Origin: Diphasiastrum complanatum
Taxonomy: Eukaryota; Streptophyta; Lycopodiopsida; Lycopodiales; Lycopodiaceae
Direction of reading: 5' to 3'
Assembly: GCA_029204225.1 (NCBI GenBank)
Contig: CM055092.1
Coordinates: forward strand, 68,662,821-68,726,820
DNA: 64,000 nucleotides
Part shown: piece after piece, positions 34,800 through 44,714 of the stretch
How positions within the stretch are numbered: the stretch's first letter is position 1
Layout of the letters: each line of letters starts with the position of its first letter
Translations under genes and position numbers: made by a program
The notes under the pieces: model-generated
Told to the model about the DNA's origin: nothing
The model's database searches: none
Seen by the model: the letters and a program-made list of their open reading frames with translations, nothing else

Positions 34800-35744
34800 T
34801 TGCTATTTGTAATGTTGGAGATTAAGAAAGTAGTTTCTCCACATGACCACGAAGATAATCTTGAAGGCCATGTAAATAGCCTTTTGTGCAAAAGGGACAC
34901 TTTGCATCCGAGTGCTTCAAGAAGAAAAATGCATAAGATATGTAGCAATAAAGGATATGAGAATGACATTGAAGAATCACTCATGATGTCTATGTTCTCA
35001 TTGTCAAACTTCAAAATCCGTGGTGAATTTGGAGTGGGGCTGGTTCTCACATGACTAGTCAAAAGGGCCACTTTTCTCAACTCTCTCCTTATGATAGTTC
35101 TAAAAGGTTCACATATATAGAAAATGATAAACACGATGACATTTGTTTTGGGATTTTGACCTAAAAAAGAGTAATTTTTTTTTGGTGTTTTTAATGGTCC
35201 TAGTTTTAGGCCAAAATCATGGATTTTTTTAATAAATCTCTAAATTTTAATTTTTAAAAAGAATATTTCAACAGAACAAATGATTTTTGAAACTAGAAAT
35301 TCCATTGAAATACAAAATGACTTAAATTATATTCGCATATTCTCTTTTTCAAAGTACATTTTGTAAGGAATTTTCACTGATGCCTCTCAATTCAGAACTT
35401 GACATATTCTCAACACTCGTTTTCCACTGATGAAGTGGAAGACCTGTCTTCTTCATCAGAGTCGATTGGCATATCTTCTTTAGAATCCGCGTCCAATGTT
35501 GACACAAAACCTTTAAGTCAGCTTTTCTCTATTGATGACAAGTGGAGGAGGATAATTTTCCATTAATCCAAGTCGTTCTTTCAATATAGATATAGTTGAC
35601 GTTTGTAGATGATTGGTCAATGTTGTTAACAAACTCATAGAACAAATAAAAAGCTATGCGAATCTCAATAGACCTGAACAAAGAAAACAGCTAAATGCAG
35701 AAAACCAACAAGCCTAGAAAGTACATGGCTCATTGGAATCGCCA
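34800..35744. other. Unassigned segment before the gag-only LTR element
   Basis: A plus-strand frame at 34788-35054 contains CKRDTLHPSASRRKMHKIC, which loosely resembles a retrotransposon zinc-binding stretch but is too weak to call. The rest, AT-rich to 35744, shows nothing recognisable. Confidence 0.25.
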
Positions 35745-36568
35745 ACGGCCTGTGAAAAATGCAAAAATAAGCTTGGTAGAGGCCAAAAATCTTGTATATA
35801 GATGATTACACATGTGTGGAGCCTGTTCCCACGTGTGAAAATAATGTACTTGTCATGTACCATAATCATATAGGTTGTACATATGATTTAATTCAAGTTC
35901 TAGTGGCTAAAAAGGCCAAAAACTAGTTTTCTAGACATATGACACATGGCATCAATCTATTGATTGCATGAGCCACATCCTTTGGTTAGGTGTCATATCA
36001 CATGTGTAGAGGACAGCTCACATGTGTGGAATAAGCTGAAGTAGGCGAATTTTTACTTCTAGAAGATTTCCAAGTAGATCTCCATATAGAAGGAAAATGG
36101 ACCAAAAGTGCTCAAAATAGAAGGTTTTGTGCATGATGAATCATCATATGACAAAGCACCTTCACACATGTGGGATCATAGGGATGATCAGTACCACGAG
36201 CTCCCACTTATTGTATATATAGAGCCACATTTGGCCATAATCAAGATGAGACACCAATCTTGGTTTTGGAAGCAATTTTGAGTGATTCTCTCCATTTGTC
36301 TACATTTGTTTTGATTGTTTTGAGGTTCTATCAATGTGTACTTAATTTTCAGGTTGGATTCCGTACTCAGACAGTGTTTCACACGTGTGAAACCATAAAG
36401 TACACTTACCTTCAATTAATGATTGTTCTTGTTAGGATTTTGTGTCTAGAATTGATCTAGATTGATCTTAATCTGAAGTAGATTGATAGATCAAGTAATC
36501 TGACAACCAATCCCTCTTGAGGATCAGATTAGGATCCACTCTTGGTCCTTTTTGAACTTTTTTGCACA

Positions 36569-37869
36569 TGGTATCAGAGCCTAGTACAAGAGGTTTTGTT
36601 GAAATTGATAGGGTTAATCCAAAGCAAAGCCAAAATTAGCAGTTTTTTGAAAACTAGTCAAATTTTGGGTACCGAGTTGGATTTGATAGATATTCTCAAA
36701 ATTTTTGGACCAGAACTTGTTGTGGGCTGTAGGAACACTTTTCACACGTGTGAGGCCGTACAGCTCTGGCTTCGGCTGAGAAAATTCAAAAATTTGTACA
36801 ATTTGACTCACACACCCAATTTGAGAGATTTTTGATGCAAAATCAAGCATTTTCTATAGAGAATCTAATCCCTTGATTAGTTATTGGATTAGATCAGCCA
36901 AAAAATTAAAATTTAAGCTTGAATTAGGAGCATTAAATGATTTTCTCTGATTTTTTGAGTGTATGTTGAAGTTAAGAGAGATTTTGCTAAAAATCATAGA
37001 TTAAGGAGTGATATGGAAGGTGAGAGGTTGAAATCCATTGTACCATCACTCTAGATTTGTTCAAGAGTGATAGAGTCAAGTTTAGAAGCATCAATTTGCT
37101 AGAAAACATCTTTGGATTTGTCCTCTAAGTGAAACCTTTGAGAGTTTCTAGTGCATATAGCACAATATCTTAGTGAGAAAAATCACAACTTTTGATTTTG
37201 AATTTCATTCCAAGTCTTAAAAGGTAGAGTAGTTGGTGGAATCCAATAGGAGTGATTGAATTCAATTTATTGAGCAATAATTGACATAGTATGTATGAAA
37301 CTCAAATTAGTTCTATTCAACTTTCTTTGTGAGAGTGTGAGGGTCAATTTGTGATCCCATTTGATGTCTAGAATGAGGAGGAGTCCATATTTGAGTATTC
37401 ATGTATGGTTGAGATCTTTGTGAATCTCTAGTTGTCTAATTTTTAAGCTTTGTGAAACATTGGTGGTATAGTTTGTTTTCATCAAATCAAATTCATTCTA
37501 AATCTCAAGAGTGAGATTATTTGGGTCAAGAGTGAGTCCAAAAGAAGTGTTTAGGTTTGATTTTCATGTATTTGAAACAAAACCCATCTTTTGTTCAAGA
37601 ATCTCAAGTGTTGAGAGAACTAGTCAAGTGAAAAGGAAAATCTAGGTGTCAAATCTTTTCATATCCATTTCAACTTTCAAAAGGAAGAGTCATTGGTATT
37701 TGATGAGTCCAATAGGAGATTGGATCTGATTTCTTTAGTGATTTGATTCAAAGATTGTGTGCTTTTGTCTTAGTGATCAAAGCAAAGTTTCCAAGTGATT
37801 AGTCATTACTGTGAAGATTGATTCTTAGGTTTGTGAGCTAGATCTTTTGTAGATCCTTCTAGATTGTTG
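36569..37869 (+). other. Leader/untranslated interior of the gag-only element
   Basis: A 1.3-kb stretch between the primer site and the long ORF. It has no long frame and no pol similarity. It includes a CACACGTGTG palindrome at about 36743-36752 set in a longer imperfect hairpin (gctgta near 36727, tacagc near 36768). Confidence 0.5.
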
Positions 37870-39243
37870 AAGATGTTCAAATCTAGTCTCTTGAAAGTCA
37901 CAAATTACATTTGTAGAATCATATCACAGGTTTTTATTCACATGGCATCAATAGGTGGCATCCTATTGAAGGAAAGAAAGGATCCTCAGTGCAACCTTTG
38001 TGGCAAGGGAGGATATATTTTTGCAAGATGCTACAAAAAGAGGACCAATCCATCCAAGGAGAACCAAAGCAAGGGGGCCGAGGTGAAGGATGGAGCTTCA
38101 AGTTCAAAATGCAAATACAAGAAGGACAAGTCCAAGGAAAGGTGTTTCCTTTGTGGAAAGGTGAATGAGGCTTGGAGTCTCACAAGGACTTGCAAGATTT
38201 GTCTTCAAGAGTCCATCACAACACATGTTGAATCTTTTGAAATTTTTCATTTGGAAGTGCATTGTTTGGTTCAAGATGCAAAGATAGATGTCACTTTCAT
38301 GAAAGTAACTTGGATTTATTTTATGTCCTTGGAAAGTATTTTGCTTGTAACTTTGGACAAGTTCAAACTTATTGTTATTATCCAAGAAAAATCAATCAAG
38401 AATAAGGAGCAATCACAAAATGAAAATAGTTTCATTTATGCTCTCATGTCAACTTATGAAGAACCATTTTGCTTTGAAGAGATTTTTGTATCTCAAAGGT
38501 GGATTAAGACAATACTAGTTGAGTGTGATGCCTTAAAAGATAGCAAAATATGTTTTCCTTGTAAGCTTACATTAGTTATGAAGTCAAGGAAATGGAAATA
38601 TCTTCATAATGAAGGATCTTTTGGTTTCAATAAGATCATGAATGATGTGTTCATTCATAAAGATGAAAATTGTATGTTTTCAATCCTAAAGGCAAGTTGT
38701 AAACTTCTTATGAGAATAAGTGAAGCATCCAAAGTGGACACTTATATCCATAAGCAAGTAGTTAGCCTTATTGAGATGGAGATACCTTTTGATTTCAATA
38801 ATGGAAAAATCATGCCAAGTTGTGGTGATTTTTGGACTTATGTTTCTAGCATAAGTAATCTTGATAATCATAGGAAGTGCATATTGAATGGTCATACTTG
38901 TTGTGATCATTATGAGACATGGAGGTCTCGGATTTCCATCAAGAAGGAGCATCATGAAGAGGATCTTAAGGAGTCATCTCAAGGTTCAAGTGTGCCAAGG
39001 ATTGAGGAGGAGAGACCTTCTCAAGTTGTGATTCCAAAAAGAAACTCAAGAAACATGGTTGAACCCGTGTGGCTCACATTTCAAGGGAAGGAGGAGCATG
39101 CACATGAAGAAGGAGCAAGCCTCAAAGTCAAGCATCTACATGAAATTTGGAAGGAATCAATTTTGAAGATGCTAGGATGGTGCAAAGCTCTCAAGCTCAT
39201 CAAAGATGTCAACATCAAAGAAGCACTATCATGGATATGGTGA
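37870..39243 (+). CDS. Gag-like ORF with zinc-knuckle motifs, 457 aa
   Basis: An open frame that starts at ATG 37870 and ends at the TGA at 39241-39243. Two Cys-rich motifs near residues 40-110 resemble retroviral zinc knuckles: CNLCGKGGYIFARC (a CCHC layout with the His changed) and CFLCGKVNEAWS, which is incomplete. Between them is a Lys/Ser-rich linker. The rest has no domain that I recognise. Near the end, VPRIEEERPSQVVIPKRNSRN resembles the linker that precedes RT in copia polyproteins. It may therefore be a gag plus a captured or decayed piece of pol linker. It lies in the interior of the LTR element at 35750-39450. It is uncertain whether a protein is made. Confidence 0.5.
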   Translation, partial: KMFKSSLLKVTNYICRIISQVFIHMASIGGILLKERKDPQCNLCGKGGYIFARCYKKRTNPSKENQSKGAEVKDGASSSKCKYKKDKSKERCFLCGKVNEAWSLTRTCKICLQESITTHVESFEIFHLEVHCLVQDAKIDVTFMKVTWIYFMSLESILLVTLDKFKLIVIIQEKSIKNKEQSQNENSFIYALMSTYEEPFCFEEIFVSQRWIKTILVECDALKDSKICFPCKLTLVMKSRKWKYLHNEGSFGFNKIMNDVFIHKDENCMFSILKASCKLLMRISEASKVDTYIHKQVVSLIEMEIPFDFNNGKIMPSCGDFWTYVSSISNLDNHRKCILNGHTCCDHYETWRSRISIKKEHHEEDLKESSQGSSVPRIEEERPSQVVIPKRNSRNMVEPVWLTFQGKEEHAHEEGASLKVKHLHEIWKESILKMLGWCKALKLIKDVNIKEALSWIW

Positions 39244-39478
39244 TTTCAGATCAACATCAGGCTCATTGGCTGATCTTCACACCTTTTGAACCAGCAAAGA
39301 CCAATTCAGCCCATGGAGTCAAGTTCAAGATCATCATGTTTTCCATCAAGCTAGATTTACCAAGCTAGATTTTTGAGGAGTGTGAAAAATGCAAAAATAA
39401 GCTTGGTAGAGGCCAAAAATCTTGTATATAGATGATTACACATGTGTGGACTAGTTCTGCTGTCGGTTGGGGGGTGGC

Positions 39479-40131
39479 TCACTTTTTTGTGCTTGGATAA
39501 ACAACATCTAGCTCATTGATGGCAGCAGCCGCCTTAGACCCCAATTGCTTGGTGACCAACATGTAAAGGAGATACCCACATTTGGTAGTTGATTTGCGGG
39601 CTTTCAGGGCTCCGCACAGCTTCTCTGCTACCTTCTCAGCCCGCTTATAATTTTGAGTGGGGTCGTCCATGGTGAGGGTTAGAGAGAAGAGATCGCTCGG
39701 TGGGATGCGATCCATCTTGGTGGTATGTACTGCAGCCATAGTGACGATGATCTCTGAGGCGGCCCGTAGATGGGGATCCGTGATGAGTTGGATAGCGATC
39801 CCGTCGTTGGTTTGGGAAATGGTTTTGCCGTCGTCTGTCAGAAACTTGGTGAAGTACTTGGCATCATAGATGGTGCCCTTGCCATGGATTGTCTCTCCGA
39901 GATTAGGAAAACCGACACTCTGAAGATCCTCGGAGAGACGTTGATAATAGAATAACTGCCAGTCTTGGTTGTAAGCCGAAAAGTTTGGAACTCATCAGAA
40001 TAGGTCAAGTAGGCTGCTCAAATGAGGCTCTCGCTATGCTGGTCCCAGAAAAGTGTTAGATCAAAGCCAAGATTTGTGAGGATATCCTTAGCCAATGTGA
40101 GCTGTTTGGTGTAATTCTTAAGAGAGATCAT
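39479..40131 (-). pseudogene. Unidentified decayed ORF in gag position behind a gypsy-type primer site
   Basis: On the minus strand a coding-like region starts with an ATG at 40131 (MISLKNYTK), meets one in-frame stop near 40020 and shifts frame near 39955. It then stays open to a TGA at 39479-39481. The open part includes ISQTNDGIAIQLITD, a DPTQNYKRAEKVAEKL stretch and CGYLLYMLVTKQLG. It looks like a folded alpha-rich protein. It has no zinc knuckle and no similarity to the gag families that I know. It is GC-richer than its surroundings. The Asp-tRNA-type primer site at 40261-40271 lies about 130 nt upstream, so it sits where a gag would be. Capture from a host gene or a virus-derived origin are possible, and neither can be shown here. 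Confidence 0.45.
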
Positions 40132-40260
40132 GATTAGAGAGACAACGCGTGCTGTTTGTTGGTAGATAGAGATAAGCACATAGGCAAACATACAACGCAA
40201 AAGCAAGAAATAAAAGAAAAAAAGGAGAAGAAGCTAGGTAGAAAAATACTTAAAAAGCGA

Positions 40261-40271
40261 CAACGGCGCCA
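40261..40271 (-). other. Primer-binding site, Asp-tRNA type (Ty3/gypsy)
   Basis: Minus-strand TGGCGCCGTTG directly follows an LTR-like end (CTTCCAACA) at 40273. The same motif is the known primer site of plant Athila/Tat-type Ty3/gypsy elements. Confidence 0.65.
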
Positions 40272-40272
40272 A

Positions 40273-40590
40273 TGTTGGAAGTATTTCTAGTGAGTGCGGT
40301 GGCTAGATCTACTTACGGGTGTAGTATAAGGATGTAGAGATTAGTCCACTTTTTAAGTTTCTACAATAAGCTTCAATAGAAATATGGACAAGAATGAGAG
40401 CACTAAGGCTTACCCAACTAGTGCTCGAAACGGAAATAAACTAATTAGTAACAACAATAAAAATCCTTGCTAAGGCTTACCCAACTAGCAAGGTGACTAG
40501 ACTAATCCTAGATTAATACCCGAAGGGTAATAAAATGAGATTGTGGCTAATACTAAACAATAAGCAATAATGAACATGCCACAATAAAAC
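40273..40590 (-). repeat. LTR-like segment next to the Asp-type primer site
   Basis: On the plus strand it starts TGTTGGAAG, the complement of an LTR end. The other border is not certain and is placed near 40590, where copia LTR sequence begins. It carries two hairpins with identical loops at 40398-40426 and 40465-40493. No second copy was found in the window. Confidence 0.4.
40398..40493. other. Two stem-loops with the same loop and different stems
   Basis: Hairpin 1 (40398-40426): stem GAGCACTA / TAGTGCTC around the loop AGGCTTACCCAAC. Hairpin 2 (40465-40493): stem CCTTGCTA / TAGCAAGG around the identical 13-nt loop. Both stems are perfectly paired over 8 bp, yet five of eight stem positions differ between them. 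This is the pattern of compensatory change. They lie inside the LTR-like segment. Confidence 0.65.
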
Positions 40591-40595
40591 CGATG

Positions 40596-41346
40596 ATGTG
40601 TGGAGGATGTTCCCACGTGTGGAGAATTGTAAAGTAAATAAAAGTGTTTGATATAGGGGTCTCATAGAATTTCATAGTCAAGCATTTAGGTGTAGGATGT
40701 TGATAGGGTCAAATTTGGCACAAATTATCCATTTCCACTTGTAATGCCACTATTGAGCCAAAATAGAGTAGGAGGCCAAAATTGTGCCAATTAGAGTGTA
40801 GACAAGTGTAATGCTTTTGTTTGATGAAGTTTAAGAGGTCCAATAAGATTTAGAGGTGGAACCATGAGTGGTCCAATAGAAAATGAGGTTTGCTTGAACA
40901 TGGTCCAATAGAATTTAGAGGTGCATGGATCAATGGTCCAATAGGATTAAGAGGTGGCAAAGTGTGATCCAATCATAGTTAAGCATAGTGGTAGCTCATG
41001 AATCTACTAGTATCATTGTACTCCTCATTTGGATCTAATTGATTTTGAGATTGAGTGGATTTTGAGTGTAAGTGATTTTCTAGATTTCTCTCTCTACCCG
41101 AGAGCTATTGATGATTTTCTCTCTCTACCCGAGGAGAGCAACTTGTTTTTACTTAGATTACTTTTGGAACACTTTCCACATGTGTGAGTGAGAGTTGGAA
41201 GTGATTGAATGCATGTAGTAGTGTGTTTTCGCCATAGAATCAAAGATAGATCTTGAATCTCAATCTAGTCTTGATCTTGGTGCATCTACACACCTTAAGA
41301 GATCACAAGTACATGTTGTGGATAGTCCACACGTGTGAAATCAACA
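40596..41346 (+). repeat. LTR of a second copia family
   Basis: It ends with ATCAACA directly before the primer site TGGTATCAAAGCC at 41347. The start is placed near 40596 (TGTGTGGAGG), because homology with the inverted copy at 43581-43838 begins there. It contains several CCAATAG(A/G)A-type short repeats ('ggtccaatag') around 40850-40950 and CACACGTGTG at 41329-41338. Confidence 0.65.
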
Positions 41347-43205
41347 TGGTATCAAAGCCTACCTAAGGTTACCATGCATTTTGATCCATTTGAGTGAAAA
41401 CTATTCATCAATCTTGAGCTAGAAATTGTCAAGGTCCATTTTCCTAGCTATCTTGTCCAATTTTGGATCAAAAGAGATTAATAGGGCATTGATTGGGACT
41501 GACATGGTACTGTACGGAATCAGGTGCTCAGACACGTGTGAGGAACATCCAATTTCAGTTTGGGAGTTCTCTTTCATGGTTGATCCAAAAATCTTGCTAG
41601 ATAGCTATTTTTGTCTAGTTTCTGATGCAATCAGTTTCATGCCATTTGGTTGTGCCAATCAAAAGCTATAAGCTTTTGAAGAGGGTTAGGTTGGGCACAT
41701 AGACCTGGGTGGACACATTTTCTTTGGTCAAGAGATTGCTTGTTTGATCCAAAATCACAGTTGAATGCTTACCAATCTCATCTATATGTGATCTAGGCAC
41801 TGTTTTGAGATCTTATCCATTTTGTTTCAAGCAATATCATTGTATTTGAGTCAAATTTGGTTTCTTAATGTATTTCACACGTGCTAAGAGTGTTTGATTC
41901 TAACTTTGCCCATACTCCATCATTTTATGTGAAGTAGATCTAGTTTTGGAGAGATTGAGATAGCTAGTGAGAATCATCTCACAGTTTGTTGCAAGATCTT
42001 GCATAGGATATGGTAGCACACCATTATTGGATCCTATAGTGAGAGAAAAGCAACATTTTTTGTTCATCACTTTTATTTATCTCCACTTTACATGACTTCA
42101 ATGAGTTCATACTTGTTGCAACCAAGTGAGAGATTGTCTACTTCCAATTATTCAATATGGAATTTGAGGATGGAGTCCATCTTGATACTCCAAGATGTGA
42201 TGGACATTGTACTTGGGATTGAGGAGGAGCCTCAAGTTCTTCAAGAAGTACAAAAATACAAGAAGAGAGCTAGGATGGCTCTCCACTATATTAAGATGAA
42301 TGTCTCTAATGAGATATTGAGGGAGATTGGTGATTGTTCTACATCCAAGGAAGCCTGGGATTGTCTCAAGTCCATCTATGAGGCTAAGAACACCTCTAGG
42401 CTCCTCACTCTTAGAAATCAAATCTTCCAAAGTAGTCAAAAGAGTGATGAGAGTGCATCTAATTATGTTTTGAGAGTCAAGGATATTCATAGGTAGCTTG
42501 CATGTATTGGTGACTCAATCAATCAAAGTGAGCTAGTCCAAGTCATTCTCAATGTCTTGAGAGATGAATATGACAACCTTGTCCAATATTATCCCATTAA
42601 GGAGGAGCTACCAAGTTTGGAGTCCCTTCAAAGTGTGCTTATTTCTGAAGAATCAAGACAAGAGTACAAACCCTTGAGGATGGACAAGCTATCACTCAAT
42701 CATGATGATGACAAAGTTCTATTTGCCAAGCACAAATAGAGGAGTAAGAAGCAACATCATCACTTCTCTAATGACAAAGCTAAAGACCAAGATGGAGAGG
42801 AGGAGGATACCTCTCATGCTTCTAATTCAAATCTCAAGAAGAAGAAGATCAAGTGCTTTTATTGTGGCAAGAAAGGCCATTATGCCACCAATCACTTCAA
42901 GAAGAAGAATCAACTCAATCAAGCCAACATCACCAATGAGAAAGAGGACTATATTGCAAGTGATGGAGAAGGCTCTTGTATGGCATCAAGCTTCTCCTCT
43001 TCCACCTTCAACAAGGATGACTCATGGTATATTCATAGTGGAGCATCTTCACATATGTGTGGCTTCAAGCACTTTTTTTCATCTATTATGCCTTATGATG
43101 GAGTCAAGAAGACCATATACATTGCAAGTGAGCATGAGTGCAATATTGAAGGAGTAGGGATTATTCCCTTGAAGCTTGAAAATTATGTGTTCTCTGCTCC
43201 ATTTG
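41347..43205 (+). mobile_element. Copia interior with gag and protease, truncated
   Basis: After the primer site TGGTATCAAAGCC comes an untranslated leader of about 0.75 kb. Gag follows at 42092-42739 and a knuckle plus protease region at about 42840-43205. The element stops at about 43205, where inverted LTR sequence of another family begins. Integrase, RT and RNase H are missing here. The copia RT at 44.7 kb could be a displaced part of it, but this cannot be shown. Confidence 0.75.
42092..42739 (+). pseudogene. Copia gag (UBN2 type), broken
   Basis: ATG 42092 opens a gag with STSNYSIWNLRMESIL, VQKYKKRARMALHYI, STSKEAWDCLKSIYE and LRNQIFQSSQKSDESASNYV. A stop at 42494-42496 interrupts it. 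The similarity goes on in the same register with SELVQVILNVLRDEYDNLVQ to about 42739. The content is a clear match to the plant copia gag domain. One stop inside and another at 42737-42739 mark it as inactive. Confidence 0.9.
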
Positions 43206-43209
43206 AATG
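42840..43209 (+). pseudogene. Copia zinc knuckle and protease remnant
   Basis: A Lys-rich stretch leads into CFYCGKKGHYATNHF, a CX2CX4HX4C knuckle whose last Cys is Phe. Then comes WYIHSGASSHMCGFKHFF, the copia protease site in which the catalytic Asp of DSGAS is His. The frame ends at 43209 soon after YVFSAPFE, at the junction with inverted LTR sequence. Loss of both key residues shows that it is dead. Confidence 0.88.
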
Positions 43210-43210
43210 A

Positions 43211-43580
43211 GCAAAACCTGAACTTTTGGTCCATTTTCCTTCTATATGGAGATCTACTTGAAAATCTTCTAGAAGTCAAAATTTGCCTACTTCAGCTTAT
43301 TCCACACATGCGAGTTGTCCTCTACACATGGGATATGACACCAAACCAAAGGATGTGGCTCATGCAATCAATAGATTGCTGCCATGTGTCATATGTCTAG
43401 AAAACTAATTTTTGGCCTTTTTAGCGACTAGAACTTGAATTAAATCATATGTACAACCTATATGATTATGGTACATGACAAGTACACTATTTTCACACGT
43501 GGAAATAGTCTCCACACATGTGTGTTTATCTATATACAAGATTTTTGGCCTCTACCAAGCTTATTTTTGCATTTTTCACA
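43211..43580 (-). repeat. Inverted LTR fragment of the gag-only element family
   Basis: The reverse complement of about 35750-36110: it ends on the plus strand with 'gcatttttcaca', the inverse of the LTR start TGTGAAAAATGC. Only the first about 370 bp of the LTR are present. It is joined on the right, without a gap, to the inverted second-family LTR, which suggests insertion into that LTR followed by deletion. Confidence 0.85.
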
Positions 43581-43838
43581 TATTGGACCTCTTAAACTTC
43601 ATCAAACAAAAGCATTACACTTGTCTACACTCTAATTGGCACAAATTTGGCCTCCTACTCTATTTTGGCTCAATAGTGGCATTACAAGTGGAAATGGATA
43701 ATTTGCCATCTATGCCAAATTTGACCCTATCAACATCCTACACCTAAATGCTTGACTATGAAATTCTATGAGACCCCTATATCCAACATTTTTATTTACT
43801 TTACAACGTGGGAACATCCTCCACACATGTGAGATTCA
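43581..43838 (-). repeat. Inverted fragment of the second copia LTR
   Basis: The reverse complement of 40596-40853, sharing for example 'ttcatcaaacaaaagcatta' and 'cctacacctaaatgcttgac'. With 40596-40853 it forms 258-bp arms of an inverted repeat around the gag/protease segment. Confidence 0.85.
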
Positions 43839-43880
43839 CTTACAAACTTCTATAATAAAAAAATACCAAAGTAAATAACC

Positions 43881-44039
43881 TATGTAAAAACACAGTGTTC
43901 GCGATTCTTTTGTCTTTTATTCGTTTGTGCGAATTTGCGTGTAAATATGCAGGCTGCGTGACAACGTTAGTAAATATGCAGCAAAAATGGAGGCAGATTA
44001 AAAATGGAATTTAGGAGAGTAGAAGGAGTAAATCCAACA
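43881..44039 (-). repeat. Inverted LTR fragment of the 17.7-kb copia family
   Basis: Matches the end of the inverted solo LTR at 22420-22615 and finishes with 'gtaaatccaaca', the inverse of TGTTGGATTTA. It holds only the first about 160 bp of the LTR. Confidence 0.8.
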
Positions 44040-44714
44040 CATGGATGGAGATGGTTGTGGTGAGTGATCGGGTGAGCTGCATGGTTATATGCATAGTGGT
44101 CTCCAGGTTGGCATCACATGTTATTTCTATCCATCATCTTTTGGTAAGCAGGATGCAACTTTTGGTTAGATATAGTTGGAGTCTAGTTGCACTACAGGTG
44201 GACAGATTCTTGGGGAGCTATTAACGGGTAATGGCTATTTGTTGATCAAATGGTACATGGTACATGGTTCTGCAGCTATCCTACCTATTATGCTGTGGAT
44301 CGTGGGTGAGTTGTTCATCACGATAGTGGATCTAGTTTGCATTTGCTTTGGCTTGAACGCTATGATGGATGTGTTGGTGAGATAGGTTCCTTGGTGGGAG
44401 GCCTATATACTGGTCAAACCAGAGTTGGCAATGTCAAGCATGGGAAGTTGAGGCTGCATGAGATGTAGGAGAGGCAAATCATCATCAGTATCTCTGGGAG
44501 ATGGGCAAGCTACTCAGGTATAGCCTATGGTGAGTTCTGCATACATTCATTCATTGAGTCCTTGGTAGACTCTTGTGCTTGGAGCATGGAGAATGAATGG
44601 GGATCAGCTTTCATGACCTATTGGATAGATGTATATGCTTGACGTGAGGGCATCTTGTTACAAGTGCGGGCCATGGTTGGAGACCTGATTTGGTGACCAG
44701 TGGTGTTTCACAAC
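44040..44714. other. Unassigned segment before the copia RT
   Basis: GC content is somewhat higher than nearby. An ORF at 44176-44385 (69 codons, from an ATG) is hydrophobic and unrecognised. Possibly an unrelated insertion or decayed integrase, but no integrase motif is readable. Confidence 0.3.

Larger units (their letters stand above)
35750..39450 (+). mobile_element. Gag-only LTR retrotransposon (TR-GAG-like), 3' LTR truncated
   Basis: The 5' LTR is 35750-36568, starting TGTGAAAAATGC and ending TTTTTTGCACA. The primer site TGGTATCAGAGCC (36569-36581) is of initiator-Met type, as in plant copia. The 3' LTR begins at 39381 after 'tttttgaggag' with the same TGTGAAAAATGC and matches for about 70 bp. 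It then stops at about 39450, where unrelated sequence begins. The 2.8-kb interior has one long ORF with zinc-knuckle motifs and no recognisable protease, integrase, RT or RNase H. It must have depended on enzymes supplied by other elements. Confidence 0.75.

Noticed and set aside
38104-38955. Minus-strand ORFs opposite the gag-only ORF
   Set aside because: Antisense shadows. The plus-strand frame has the zinc-knuckle motifs and the LTR context.
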